From the NCBI GenBank assembly GCA_036399835.1, contig DASWMI010000026.1, positions 1-64,000 of the forward strand: 64,000 bases of DNA. Reading direction: 5' to 3'. The notes under the pieces were generated by a model. That model was not told where the DNA came from. It did no database searches and saw nothing but the letters and a program-made list of their open reading frames with translations. This stretch comes from DASYML01 sp036399835. GTDB lineage: Bacteria > Acidobacteriota > Blastocatellia > Pyrinomonadales > Pyrinomonadaceae. Made by a program: the position numbers and the translations under genes. Below, in pieces: positions 7,685 through 16,037 of this stretch. Positions within the stretch are counted from its first letter, which is position 1; the number at the start of each line of letters is the position of its first letter.

Positions 7685-8842
7685 ATGCCTTTGAGCAGCG
7701 AAGGAAGTTATCTATTTACCTCCGAATCCGTCACGGAAGGCCACCCGGATAAGATCGCGGACCAGATTTCAGATGCTGTGCTGGATGCTGTGCTTGAGCA
7801 GGATGCTACGGGCCGTGTCGCCTGCGAGACACTGGTCACAACAGGCCTGATAGTGATTGCCGGTGAGATTACCACTTCGGCCAGCATTGATTTTGGCAAG
7901 GTGGCACGTGAAACTGTTCGAGAGATTGGTTATACGAGGGCCAAATATGGTTTCGATTGTGATACTTGCAGCGTCCTCTCGGCACTGGATAGACAATCAC
8001 CGGATATAGCCATGGGTGTGGACACAGGGGGCGCTGGAGACCAGGGGCTGATGTTCGGCTTCGCCTGTAATGAAACACCGGAGCTGATGCCCCTCCCCAT
8101 ACAGCTCGCGCATCAGCTTTCACGCAGGCTTTCGGAAGCGCGCAAATCCGGGGAGTTGCCCTACTTGCGCCCGGATGGGAAATCGCAGGTCACTGTTGAA
8201 TACCGCGACGGCAGACCGCATAGAGTCGAGGCCGTGGTCATCTCATCGCAGCATGACCCGAATGTGACCAACGAGCAGCTACGCGAGGAGATCGAGGAAC
8301 AGATCATACGCAGCACAATCTCGCCCGAACTACTGGATAAAGAGACCAAAAGGCATATCAACCCGACTGGCCGTTTTGTGACGGGCGGTCCGCAGGGCGA
8401 TGCTGGTCTGACAGGTCGCAAAATCATAGTGGACACTTATGGCGGCTATGCGCCTCACGGCGGCGGCGCTTTCTCCGGCAAAGACCCCACGAAGGTTGAC
8501 CGTTCTGCGGCTTATATGGCCCGTTATGTCGCCAAGAATATTGTGGCGGCGGGTCTGGCAGACCGTTGTCTGGTGCAACTGGCCTATGCCATAGGGGTCG
8601 CAGAGCCTGTCTCCGTGCTGGTGGATACGGGTGGGACCGGACGCCTGGGCGAAGGCGCGCTCGCCAGCCTTGTGCGCAGTCACTTTAGGTTGACGCCGCG
8701 CGAAATCATAGAGGATCTACAGCTCAGACGCCCGGTCTACAAGGAGACCGCAGCCTATGGTCATTTCGGACGCAAGGGCGCGGGCTTTAGCTGGGAATCT
8801 ACAGATAAGGCTGAAGAACTGCGCGCAGCGGCGGGTATTTAG
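7685..8842 (+). CDS. metK: S-adenosylmethionine synthetase
   Basis: A 385-residue methionine adenosyltransferase. Family blocks are FTSESVTEGHPDKIADQISD at the N-terminus, the GAGDQGLMFG loop and GGPQGDAGLTGRKIIVDTYG. GGGAFSGKDPTKVDRSAAYMAR follows, with FGRKG near the C-terminus. It makes SAM from methionine and ATP, using Mg2+ and K+. A good Shine-Dalgarno (AAAAGGAG) precedes the ATG. ahcY follows after 75 nt, so the two genes form a SAM-cycle unit. The promoter at 7606-7634 is its likely start point. Length and motifs are normal for the family. Confidence 0.98.
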   Translation: MPLSSEGSYLFTSESVTEGHPDKIADQISDAVLDAVLEQDATGRVACETLVTTGLIVIAGEITTSASIDFGKVARETVREIGYTRAKYGFDCDTCSVLSALDRQSPDIAMGVDTGGAGDQGLMFGFACNETPELMPLPIQLAHQLSRRLSEARKSGELPYLRPDGKSQVTVEYRDGRPHRVEAVVISSQHDPNVTNEQLREEIEEQIIRSTISPELLDKETKRHINPTGRFVTGGPQGDAGLTGRKIIVDTYGGYAPHGGGAFSGKDPTKVDRSAAYMARYVAKNIVAAGLADRCLVQLAYAIGVAEPVSVLVDTGGTGRLGEGALASLVRSHFRLTPREIIEDLQLRRPVYKETAAYGHFGRKGAGFSWESTDKAEELRAAAGI

Positions 8843-8917
8843 ACCCTTAGCTGTTGAGGGCCTCTCCGGTAGTCACCTTTTGGAAGCTCACAAAATACTT
8901 TACAAAGGATATGCTAA

Positions 8918-10195
8918 ATGAGTGCAACACAGTCAGTTGACTATGATGTTAAAGATATTAATCTGGCCCCTCAGGGAAAGCGTCGCATCGAGTGGGCCGA
9001 GCGCGAGATGCCTGTCCTGCGTTTGATCCGCGAACGCTTCGCAGCCGAGCGCCCGCTTGAAGGTGTACGCCTCATCGCCTGCGCACATATCACCACGGAG
9101 ACGGCCAACCTCGCCAGGGCCTTGCAGGCCGGCGGCGCAACCTCCCTGCTGATTGCCTCCAACCCGCTTTCGACGCAGGATGACGTGGCCGCCTCGCTGG
9201 TGGCGGACTGGGGGATTCCGGTCTATGCCATCAAGGGTGAAACCACGGAAACATATAACAGGCATGTGCGCACGGCGCTGGATTTTCACCCGGAAATTAT
9301 CATAGACGACGGCTCCGATGTGGTCGCGACCCTGGTCAAGGAGCGCCAGGAGCAGGCCCAAGAGATTATAGGCTCCACAGAAGAAACGACCACAGGGATC
9401 GTGCGCTTGCAGGCTATGGAAGCCGCCGGGGTGCTCAGTTTCCCCTCCATCGCCGTCAACAATGCACAGACCAAGCACTTTTTTGACAATCGCTACGGGA
9501 CAGGACAATCGACTCTGGACGGCATTATACGCGCGACCAATGTCTTGCTCGCCGGTCGCACAATGGTCGTCGTGGGCTACGGCTGGTGCGGCAAAGGTGT
9601 AGCCCTGCGCGCTCGCGGGATGGGTGCCAATGTGGTGGTCATCGAAGTGGACCCGATCAAGGCCGTAGAGGCCGTCATGGATGGCTTCCGCGTCATGCCT
9701 ATTAAAGAGGCCGCCGAGATTGGAGATATTTTCGTCACCGTCACGGGCAATCGTCACGTCATAGATGGGGAGCATTTCGAGCGTATGAAGGATGGCGCCA
9801 TCGTCTGCAATAGCGGACATTTCGACCTGGAGCTAAACTTGGTCGCCCTACGCGAGATGTCCGAAGCCCCCGTCACCTTGCGCCCATACGTAGAGGAGTA
9901 TGCTATCAAAGCGTCTGGCCGGCGTGTGATCGTGCTCGGAGAGGGGCGTTTGATCAATCTGGCCGCAGCCGAAGGCCATCCGGCCAGCGTCATGGATATG
10001 AGCTTTGCCAACCAGGCGCTCTCGGTCGAATATTTGGTCAGACAAAAGGGGCTACTCAAACCGGGCGTACACCTCCTGCCGCAGGAAGTGGATACGGAGA
10101 TCGCCAGTCTTAAACTGAGGGCGCTGGGGATTAAGATTGATACCCTGACCGCGGAACAACTCGAGTACCTCTCAAGTTGGGAGACCGGCACCTAA
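8918..10195 (+). CDS. ahcY: Adenosylhomocysteinase (S-adenosylhomocysteine hydrolase)
   Basis: A 425-residue SAH hydrolase. The family segments ACAHITTETANLARALQAGGA, SNPLSTQDDVAA and VNNAQTKHFFDNRYGTGQST are present. The Rossmann motif VVGYGWCGKG binds the tightly held NAD+, and CNSGHFDLE follows. It splits SAH to adenosine and homocysteine, relieving product inhibition of methyltransferases such as MiaB's SAM-dependent step. It ends with LSSWETGT rather than the KPDHYRY tail of eukaryotic and many proteobacterial forms; the shorter bacterial/archaeal-type C-terminus fits. AAAGGA lies upstream of the ATG. It follows metK in the same direction. Confidence 0.97.
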   Translation: MSATQSVDYDVKDINLAPQGKRRIEWAEREMPVLRLIRERFAAERPLEGVRLIACAHITTETANLARALQAGGATSLLIASNPLSTQDDVAASLVADWGIPVYAIKGETTETYNRHVRTALDFHPEIIIDDGSDVVATLVKERQEQAQEIIGSTEETTTGIVRLQAMEAAGVLSFPSIAVNNAQTKHFFDNRYGTGQSTLDGIIRATNVLLAGRTMVVVGYGWCGKGVALRARGMGANVVVIEVDPIKAVEAVMDGFRVMPIKEAAEIGDIFVTVTGNRHVIDGEHFERMKDGAIVCNSGHFDLELNLVALREMSEAPVTLRPYVEEYAIKASGRRVIVLGEGRLINLAAAEGHPASVMDMSFANQALSVEYLVRQKGLLKPGVHLLPQEVDTEIASLKLRALGIKIDTLTAEQLEYLSSWETGT

Positions 10196-10213
10196 GGTAG
10201 CCCGCCCTGCCTC

Positions 10214-12520
10214 TCATGTACGCGTGCGCGAAAGCATGTATGTGCCCAGGGCCAGAAAGATGACCAGCGGTGACCATGCCGCCACAGCCGGGGGGAGCAG
10301 CCCGTAATTGCCTATCTGCTGAAACCCTCCGGCGACGGCCCAAAAGATAATGGCCGTCGCGATGGCTACGCAAAGGGCTGCGAGCGTGTGCTTGCGTCCG
10401 AAGATAAAGGCCAGCGGAATCGCTATGGAGGCCATCACGAGCACGCTAAAAGGCTCGGCGTACTTGCGCTGGAGGGCGACAGTCAGCCCGTTGATACTCC
10501 CCCCGCGCTGCTTAATCTGCTTAATGTAATCGCTTAAACTCTCTGCGCTTAACTGCGAAGGCTTATCAATCGCCGGTTTAAACGAGGCCCTGGACTCTGA
10601 GTTGCTCAAGACCATCTGTTCCTGCGCTGCCTCTTCAACCTGCAACCCCTGCAGCTTGATCGAAACCGCTTGGTTGAGAGTTAAATAGCCCGGCTCCGCC
10701 CCCGTCCAACTTCCCGAAAGGCCTTTGATAATACGGTTCAGGTGAACGCCTTCCGAGTCAAACTCGTAAATAGTCGGCTCCATCAATCTTCCCTGCTCTT
10801 CATCATACTCATACGAGTAAAGCCTCCCGGATTCAGGCGTTGCCAGCCAGAGCTTGCCGCCCTTGGCTGTGACCCTCGTTAATCCCCCGCGGATCTGGGA
10901 ACGCAAGGTATCTTGCCGCATATTCGCTTCGGGCATCAACCGTTCCTGTACCAGCCAGAGGGTCATAGCGATCATTGAAGCAAACATCAGACACGGGAGG
11001 ATCAACCTATAGGTGCTCTGCCCACATGCCCACCAGGCTATGGTCTCGCTACGCCTGGACATTAGCGCGTAAGTTGCCAGGACAGCTATCAGTAAGCTGG
11101 CTGGTGTGAGTTGGACTGCGACGAAGGGTAACAGGAAGAAGAGATACTTCATTATCAGACGCGCTCCGGCATCTGTCGTCGCCACAAAACGCCATAACTC
11201 GAAGAGCGTAAAGATCAGGAAGATGGCCGTCAGGGCGGAAAAGCTAAAGATAAAGCTGAGCGAGAGCGTGCGCAGGATATTTAGGTCAAGCAGGCTTGGA
11301 AAATTTAACAGCCGCGCGCGATTGACCCATCCCTGCCCACGCTTCAGCCAGCCTGCCTGTAAAGGACTGTGCGGTTTTCCCCGCCCTATCCTTTTTCTAA
11401 ACCAGACGGCGCTGTTTCCGCGTGCGAGTAGTAGGACAAGCGCCAAACACAGCGCCGCAAAGGTTGAGAGCCAAGCCCCTATGGGAACTGGCACTGTGCC
11501 TGCACGCGCCATCTGCTCGCCAAACAGTGCGAGCAGATAATAGGCCAAGAGGACCAGCAGAGAGAGCAGGACGCCCAGCCCCCGCCCGCCTCTTCTGACG
11601 CGTAGACCAAGGCTCACCCCCAGCAAGGCAAAGATGAGCGGAGAGATAGAGAGCGTCAGCCTTTTATGAAGCAGTGTCGAGGCATCCAGCCTTTCCCGTC
11701 CGCTCTGATTCTCGGCATAGGCTGCCAGAGAAAACCAGTCCAGCTCTTCAGGCTCTTTCTCGTCTCGCTGCAAACGTGCCAGCAGGGCTGCGCGCCCTGT
11801 GTTGAACTGTATACGCAACTGCGCCAGGTGCTCTATGACGTACCCGCTCTTGCCGGACGGAGCCGGAAGCTTGGCCGCCACAGCATCGTTCAAGACCAAT
11901 TCGGATTGCTCCGCAGCCGAATCTATACGCCCGGACCTGGCCGTCACCAGCCTCTGAGAGCCATCCTTCTCCTGCGAATAGATAAAGACCCTCCCCCATT
12001 GCCCGCGAGTTTTGTCCCCATCGCGCACATAGACCACATAACCCGGAATCTCCGTGTTGAAGGAGCGCGGCTCAACGGGTGATTCCAGTTTATAGAGAGC
12101 CGCGCGCAAAGCCGTCTGGCGCAAGGCATGCGCAGCCCTGGGCGATTCCTGTAGATTTAAATAGAAGGCTGCCCCCGTGAGGATGGCTCCAACCAGGAGG
12201 ACAGGCCAGAGTAGATTCCATGTCCCGACCCCTGCCGCGCGCATGGCTATCAGTTCGCTATCACTGCCCATCCGGCTAAAACCTATGATGGTCCCTGTCA
12301 GCAGCGCTATGGGCAACGTAAAGATCAGCACGTTTGGCAAGAGCGCCAGGGCTATCTCGGTCGCCAGCATGAGCGGCGCCCCTGTGCCTACCAGCAGTTC
12401 GCCAAAGCGGCTCAACTGCTGCGTAAACAGGATGGCCGTCAACAGCAGCAGCGACAGAAAAAAATAGGGCACGATGGCCTTGATGATATATCTTTCAATC
12501 AGCCTGCTTCCAAAATTCAT
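10214..12520 (-). CDS. Fused LptF-LptG lipopolysaccharide export permease
   Basis: A 768-residue membrane protein containing two complete YjgP/YjgQ permease units in one chain. Unit 1 (about 1-370) starts LIERYIIKAIVPYFFLSLLLLT and contains the SRMGSDSELIAMRAAGV coupling-helix block, then a periplasmic beta-jellyroll region and a C-terminal membrane bundle. Unit 2 (about 395-768) starts LLDLNILRTLSLSFIFSF and has MSRRSETIAWWACGQS at the matching place. It repeats the periplasmic domain and three closing membrane helices. In most Gram-negatives LptF and LptG are separate ~360-residue subunits that pair with the LptB ATPase to pull LPS from the inner membrane. Here the heterodimer is covalent. 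Convergent with ahcY. Confidence 0.93.
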   Translation of the reverse strand: MNFGSRLIERYIIKAIVPYFFLSLLLLTAILFTQQLSRFGELLVGTGAPLMLATEIALALLPNVLIFTLPIALLTGTIIGFSRMGSDSELIAMRAAGVGTWNLLWPVLLVGAILTGAAFYLNLQESPRAAHALRQTALRAALYKLESPVEPRSFNTEIPGYVVYVRDGDKTRGQWGRVFIYSQEKDGSQRLVTARSGRIDSAAEQSELVLNDAVAAKLPAPSGKSGYVIEHLAQLRIQFNTGRAALLARLQRDEKEPEELDWFSLAAYAENQSGRERLDASTLLHKRLTLSISPLIFALLGVSLGLRVRRGGRGLGVLLSLLVLLAYYLLALFGEQMARAGTVPVPIGAWLSTFAALCLALVLLLARGNSAVWFRKRIGRGKPHSPLQAGWLKRGQGWVNRARLLNFPSLLDLNILRTLSLSFIFSFSALTAIFLIFTLFELWRFVATTDAGARLIMKYLFFLLPFVAVQLTPASLLIAVLATYALMSRRSETIAWWACGQSTYRLILPCLMFASMIAMTLWLVQERLMPEANMRQDTLRSQIRGGLTRVTAKGGKLWLATPESGRLYSYEYDEEQGRLMEPTIYEFDSEGVHLNRIIKGLSGSWTGAEPGYLTLNQAVSIKLQGLQVEEAAQEQMVLSNSESRASFKPAIDKPSQLSAESLSDYIKQIKQRGGSINGLTVALQRKYAEPFSVLVMASIAIPLAFIFGRKHTLAALCVAIATAIIFWAVAGGFQQIGNYGLLPPAVAAWSPLVIFLALGTYMLSRTRT

Positions 12521-12606
12521 GATTATTTATCTTTGCAGCTTATTTCGGCAGCTACGCCGGGGCTGAAAGAGCCCTCGCGCCCTCTTAAATCTTTTTCAGC
12601 CGGACC

Positions 12607-13350
12607 TTACCCGGCAGACCCCTGTGCGCGTGGAGTCCTTTCCAGAACGCGCGCAATCAGGCGCTGCGTGAGAGCAGACAGTTCGCCCAGCGCTGCGGGG
12701 GAGAGGCTCTGCGCTGCGGAGGCGAAATCGCGCGGGGATTTTCGTAGAATTGCCAGCAGGTGTGCGTAAGCTTCCCTGCTCAAGGCAGTTCCCTGCCCCT
12801 GGCTACACCGCTCACAGAGAGGTTTCTGCTCGGCATTAAAATAGACCTGGCTCTCCGCCTTGAAGCGCAGCCCACACTCTATGCAGACGCGCAGCTCCGG
12901 CAGAAAGCCAGAGAGTTTTAGCAACCAGACCTCGAAATACCTGACGATGGCGCGGACACCTTCAGGCACGGCGGAAACGGCCTCCAGGCAGGCGCGAACC
13001 ATTCGGAACAGATTCTCATTCGGCTCATGTGGCGGTGAAAACTCTACGATCAATTCACCAAAGTAGAAGAGGGACGCCACCAGCTCAGTATTTTGTGCCA
13101 GGCTGAAATAGGATTGTAAAATCTCTGCCTGACTGACGGATAACAGCTCGCGGCCTTCTTTCTCATAATAGCCGAGCGTAATCAGCGTGAAAGGCTCCAG
13201 CCCCGCCCCGAATCTGCTCTTGAGCTTGCGCGCCCCACGCGCCACTGCCCGCACGACCCCCTGCTTCCTTGTCAGGCAGACCACTATCTTGTCGGCCTCC
13301 GCCAAGTTATAAGTCCGCAAGACTATGGCCTCTGTCTCGACTAATCCCAT
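12607..13350 (-). CDS. recO: DNA repair protein RecO
   Basis: A 247-residue RecO. The N-terminal OB domain starts MGLVETEAIVLRTYNLAEADKIV and continues with TRKQGVVRAVARGARKLKSRFG. A helical region and a four-cysteine zinc site follow (CIECG, then CERC with intervening YFNAEQKPL). It works with RecR to load RecA on SSB-coated gaps, and ssb and recN are also in this window. ATG start at 13350. A copy of the CGTCCGATAACG motif lies 73 nt upstream in the same orientation. Followed on the same strand by lptFG after 86 nt. Confidence 0.95.
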   Translation of the reverse strand: MGLVETEAIVLRTYNLAEADKIVVCLTRKQGVVRAVARGARKLKSRFGAGLEPFTLITLGYYEKEGRELLSVSQAEILQSYFSLAQNTELVASLFYFGELIVEFSPPHEPNENLFRMVRACLEAVSAVPEGVRAIVRYFEVWLLKLSGFLPELRVCIECGLRFKAESQVYFNAEQKPLCERCSQGQGTALSREAYAHLLAILRKSPRDFASAAQSLSPAALGELSALTQRLIARVLERTPRAQGSAG

Positions 13351-13423
13351 CAGTTATCTGCTACCCGTTTTATCTACCTGTTGGTTAAAAGATTTGAAGA
13401 AGATGAGCGCCCACCATCTTTGT

Positions 13424-13435
13424 CGTTATCGGACG
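13424..13435 (-). repeat. CGTCCGATAACG motif, copy 3 (upstream of recO)
   Basis: Exact 12-mer on the minus strand. The match to copy 1 extends to 16 nt (13424-13439). It lies between the 56-residue membrane protein gene and recO. Confidence 0.6.
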
Positions 13436-13464
13436 CGTCAGACGCGTAGGCGGACTTTACGTCT

Positions 13465-13635
13465 TTACAGAGGTAAGAAATAGAGCAGCCAGGCGAGCGC
13501 CAGCCCTATCAAGACAAATTCCGCGAAGACTTTGAGACCGTAAAGAGCGCGCTCCCTTTGCGAATCGCGTGCGACCGCGCCAAAGACCAGGGCCACGAGC
13601 GCTGCGAACAACGTCATCATCAGAAAATGTTTCAA
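13465..13635 (-). CDS. Small membrane protein, 56 residues
   Basis: A short frame starting TTG at 13635 and ending TAA at 13465-13467. The product has two hydrophobic segments (FAALVALVFGAVA and FVLIGLALAWLLYFL) joined by a charged loop RDSQRERALYGLK, so a two-span hairpin is likely. The TTG has GGGGAGAAAGCC just upstream, a good ribosome-binding site, and overlaps the TGA of the upstream DUF6677 gene (TTGA). That overlap indicates translational coupling and is the main reason to call the gene real. ATGs five and six codons later are alternative starts. Function unknown. Confidence 0.65.
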   Translation of the reverse strand: MKHFLMMTLFAALVALVFGAVARDSQRERALYGLKVFAEFVLIGLALAWLLYFLPL

Positions 13636-14093
13636 GGCTTTCTCCCCACAGCAATATCGAAAGCGTCCAGCATCGCCAGGTAGTTCAACAATCCTGCCAC
13701 CAGCAAAAAAGTGTTCCCGTACTCAAAGGTGGACTGCTCTGCGTGCTCGGCAAACCCCGTGTTGGTTATCCAACAGACCAGATAGAGCAGACCCGAACCC
13801 AGGTTAGCCATGGCCGGAGGCAGTTGCAGCAAGGCCGCCAGCCCCTCCTCCGGTCCCAAAGGGCTAAAGAGATGCCCGCTCAACAGCAGCCCTAACAGAA
13901 ACATGGCCCAGACAGCGCCCCCCAGCAGCAAGGCTCTTCCCCAACGCCCCAGTAAAGCGTGTCCCGCTCCGGGCAAGGCCCAGCCCGCCAGTCCCACAGC
14001 CCAGGCCACTGTCTGCGTGCCCTTGCCAGCAGCCCCTTTATCTCTTATTTCGCCAGCCAAAGAAAGCTCCTCTCTGGAGATGTCTATATCCAA
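13632..14093 (-). CDS. DUF6677-type membrane protein
   Basis: A 153-residue integral membrane protein. After ~28 hydrophilic residues it has WAVGLAGWALPGAGHALLGRWGRALLL, two further hydrophobic segments, and ends YGNTFLLVAGLLNYLAMLDAFDIA. The PGAGHxxLGRWxRAL and LNYLAMLDAFD blocks resemble the DUF6677 family, known mainly from Acidobacteria; function unknown. The start is probably TTG at 14093, since no ATG is available. It begins 3 nt after the VWA gene's stop and its stop overlaps the start of the 56-residue gene, so the three form an operon. Confidence 0.75.
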   Translation of the reverse strand: MDIDISREELSLAGEIRDKGAAGKGTQTVAWAVGLAGWALPGAGHALLGRWGRALLLGGAVWAMFLLGLLLSGHLFSPLGPEEGLAALLQLPPAMANLGSGLLYLVCWITNTGFAEHAEQSTFEYGNTFLLVAGLLNYLAMLDAFDIAVGRKP

Positions 14094-14096
14094 CTC

Positions 14097-15170
14097 CTAT
14101 TCGCGTCCCAGATAGCCCCTGCGCGCCGCAACTTCATAGCCGCCAGGCGAGACCAGCACGCGTATCTCTCTCTGCTCGCCCGCTGCCACGCGCGGCAGAG
14201 GTCTATAAGTAATGATGTATTGCGTGCGCAACTCTTCCGCTATGGCCTGGTAGGCGGGCAGCAGGTCCTCGTCCTTGAGCGGTAGAAAAAGCCTCCCGCC
14301 CGTCTGCTCCGCCAACTCTTTAAGCTGTCTCTCCGCCCCTTCTATCAATTCCAGCAGCGCAGAGACTTCCCGCGGGTCAGAGCCGGAAAAGATTTTGGAC
14401 CAGCCCGTCCCCGCACTGTCTTCGATCAACTTGCGCAAGGTGGCCGTCAAACTCACCACATAGACGCTGGCTTCGGCGCGTCTGACCGAATTTAAAGCCT
14501 CTGCGAAGCTTGTCTGTGGCCCCTTCGCCGTATCTATCCCGTCCGTCAAGAGGATAATTACGCGCCTGCCCTCCACCTTGCTTAACTGTTCGCTGGCGGC
14601 CCTTTGCAGCCCTTCATGAAAGGCCGTCCCCTGGCCCGCGTGATACCGCCACACCAGCGTTTTTTCCAGCTTCGCAATTTCCGTGGCCTGTGTCCAGTCC
14701 TGCAAAACCTCCACGCGGTCTGCAAACTGCATGACGCAAACCCTGTCCTGCGGTAAAAGCTCCTGCGCGAAACGCTTGGCCGCCAGTCGTATCAGACGCA
14801 TCTGGCTAAAGACGCTGCCAGAAGCATCCAGCAGTAGAATGATGTTGGCTGGAATGCGCCTTTGATTAAAGCTGGTGATCTGCTGGCGCACGCCGTTATC
14901 ATAGATAAAGAAGCTCTCGGCCCTGAGACCTGCCACGGGCGTGCCCCTCTCGTCTCTGACAGAGACGGGCAGAGCCACTTCGTCCGTCCTGACACGAATA
15001 ATCTCATCTTCGTCCGTCTCCGCCTGACCTTGGCGAACGGCCTCAGGCCCCGGGGTTTTCGCCCCGCCGGTATTTTGTCCTGCTGCCGCCAGGCTCAAAC
15101 ACAAAGCCAGGCAGCAGCCATTTAAAAGCCCGCAGACTCTAAAAGATAGCCTTGCTCTCAAACTCAACAA
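14097..15170 (-). CDS. Secreted VWA domain protein (Acidobacterial VWFA-related type), 1 of 3
   Basis: About 357 residues. A signal peptide (RVCGLLNGCCLALCLSLAAAGQ) is followed by an N-terminal beta region (VRTDEVALPVSVRDERGTPV...FFIYDNG), the layout of TIGR03436-like proteins. The VWA domain has the MIDAS LLLDASGSVF, a later LLTDGIDTA, and ends with QYIITYRPLPR and a basic RRGYLGRE tail. Metal-dependent protein binding at the cell surface or periplasm is expected; ligand unknown. No ATG fits. TTG at 15170 has GGAG 5 nt upstream, and TTG at 15167 is equally possible. Heads the operon with the DUF6677 gene and the 56-residue gene. Confidence 0.88.
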   Translation of the reverse strand: MLSLRARLSFRVCGLLNGCCLALCLSLAAAGQNTGGAKTPGPEAVRQGQAETDEDEIIRVRTDEVALPVSVRDERGTPVAGLRAESFFIYDNGVRQQITSFNQRRIPANIILLLDASGSVFSQMRLIRLAAKRFAQELLPQDRVCVMQFADRVEVLQDWTQATEIAKLEKTLVWRYHAGQGTAFHEGLQRAASEQLSKVEGRRVIILLTDGIDTAKGPQTSFAEALNSVRRAEASVYVVSLTATLRKLIEDSAGTGWSKIFSGSDPREVSALLELIEGAERQLKELAEQTGGRLFLPLKDEDLLPAYQAIAEELRTQYIITYRPLPRVAAGEQREIRVLVSPGGYEVAARRGYLGRE

Positions 15171-15347
15171 CCTATCTCCAACCGCATAAGAATAAAGGAT
15201 ACTTACGCTCAAACCGCTTGACGAAATCTTAGAGGCAGACGATTGATACCGAGTTGGCCCAATATTTTCACACAGTTAAGAGACTTCACATCAAGCACTT
15301 TCTGAAACTCCGGCGCGCGATCTCTGATGCTCTCGCCGTGTGCGTCT

Positions 15348-15941
15348 CTAAAGGGTAGATAATCTTTTGTAGTACCCGCCGCGCGCGCAAGGTGAGCACA
15401 AGGCTGCGCCATCCTCTGTCTTTATCTCGCGCCCGTCGTTGACGCCCTCGCCACACCGCGCGCAGATGATTCTCGCACGCGGTCTCCCTGGCAAATCCAT
15501 CTCTCCATAAAGGACTTCGACCTCTTCGACTTTAAACAACTCTTCGTCCGTCGCCTCTCTATAGGCACGAAACTGCCGCTCCTTTTTACTCTCTATCTGA
15601 GGGTAGCGCGCATCGGCCAACGCCCTGGACTCCTCTAGCGCCACTATGCGCACGGATTTGCCCGTCTCCAGATTCTGAAAAGTCGCCGCCACCTTCCCAT
15701 AATCAAAATATTTCAGGCTTCTCTTACCCAACCGCACGCCCGTCACGGCCCCTACGGCATCCGCCATGCAGCGGTCAATCTCAACCCACACGATGAGCTT
15801 CTTACGGTCCTCGCCGCGCGGGTCCGCAACCCCTATCAAACGGCAGCCGAGCAGCGCCATCCTCACGCCAAGCAGTTGGCCCGCACAGAGATGGCCGTGT
15901 AGACGCGCACACTCTTCAAGTAAATCATCAACTGTCGCCAT
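15348..15941 (-). CDS. FmdE-like protein with C-terminal zinc ribbon
   Basis: About 197 residues. The N-terminal half matches formylmethanofuran dehydrogenase subunit E-like domains: LLEECARLHGHLCAGQLLGVRMA, then VEIDRCMADAVGAVTG and GKRSLKYFDYGKVAATF. The C-terminus has a four-cysteine zinc-ribbon-like element (CARCGEG then CSPCARG). FmdE-type proteins occur widely outside methanogens, often near molybdopterin enzymes. No such enzyme or methanofuran pathway gene is seen here, so I do not assign a reaction. The frame is open to 16004; the ATG at 15941 starts just before the conserved region and is preferred. The 130 nt between its stop and the VWA gene hold nothing I can assign. Confidence 0.8.
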   Translation of the reverse strand: MATVDDLLEECARLHGHLCAGQLLGVRMALLGCRLIGVADPRGEDRKKLIVWVEIDRCMADAVGAVTGVRLGKRSLKYFDYGKVAATFQNLETGKSVRIVALEESRALADARYPQIESKKERQFRAYREATDEELFKVEEVEVLYGEMDLPGRPRARIICARCGEGVNDGREIKTEDGAALCSPCARGGYYKRLSTL

Positions 15942-15971
15942 CTCTCGGAATTCATCCTTACCTAATACCTT

Positions 15972-15990
15972 ACTTGAAGAGTCGGCGCGA
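15972..15990 (+). repeat. Dispersed ACTTGAAGAGTCGGC repeat, copy 1
   Basis: ACTTGAAGAGTCGGC followed by GCGA, just upstream of the FmdE-like gene. The 15-mer recurs exactly at 47380-47394. A reverse-strand relative (TCGCGCCGACTC) is at 23266-23277. Confidence 0.4.
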
Positions 15991-16037
15991 CGACTTGAGT
16001 TCAAGTAAAAACTTAAGAGCGGCTTTTCCCACTCGGA

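Noticed and set aside
8933..9820. A 295-codon minus-strand frame opposite ahcY
   Set aside because: ahcY is certain from its NAD-binding and family motifs; the antisense product shows no family.
15209..15412. A 67-codon minus-strand frame after the FmdE-like gene
   Set aside because: It starts inside the FmdE zinc-ribbon region in another frame, has no ribosome-binding site, and its non-overlapping part shows no family. A real short gene here cannot be excluded.
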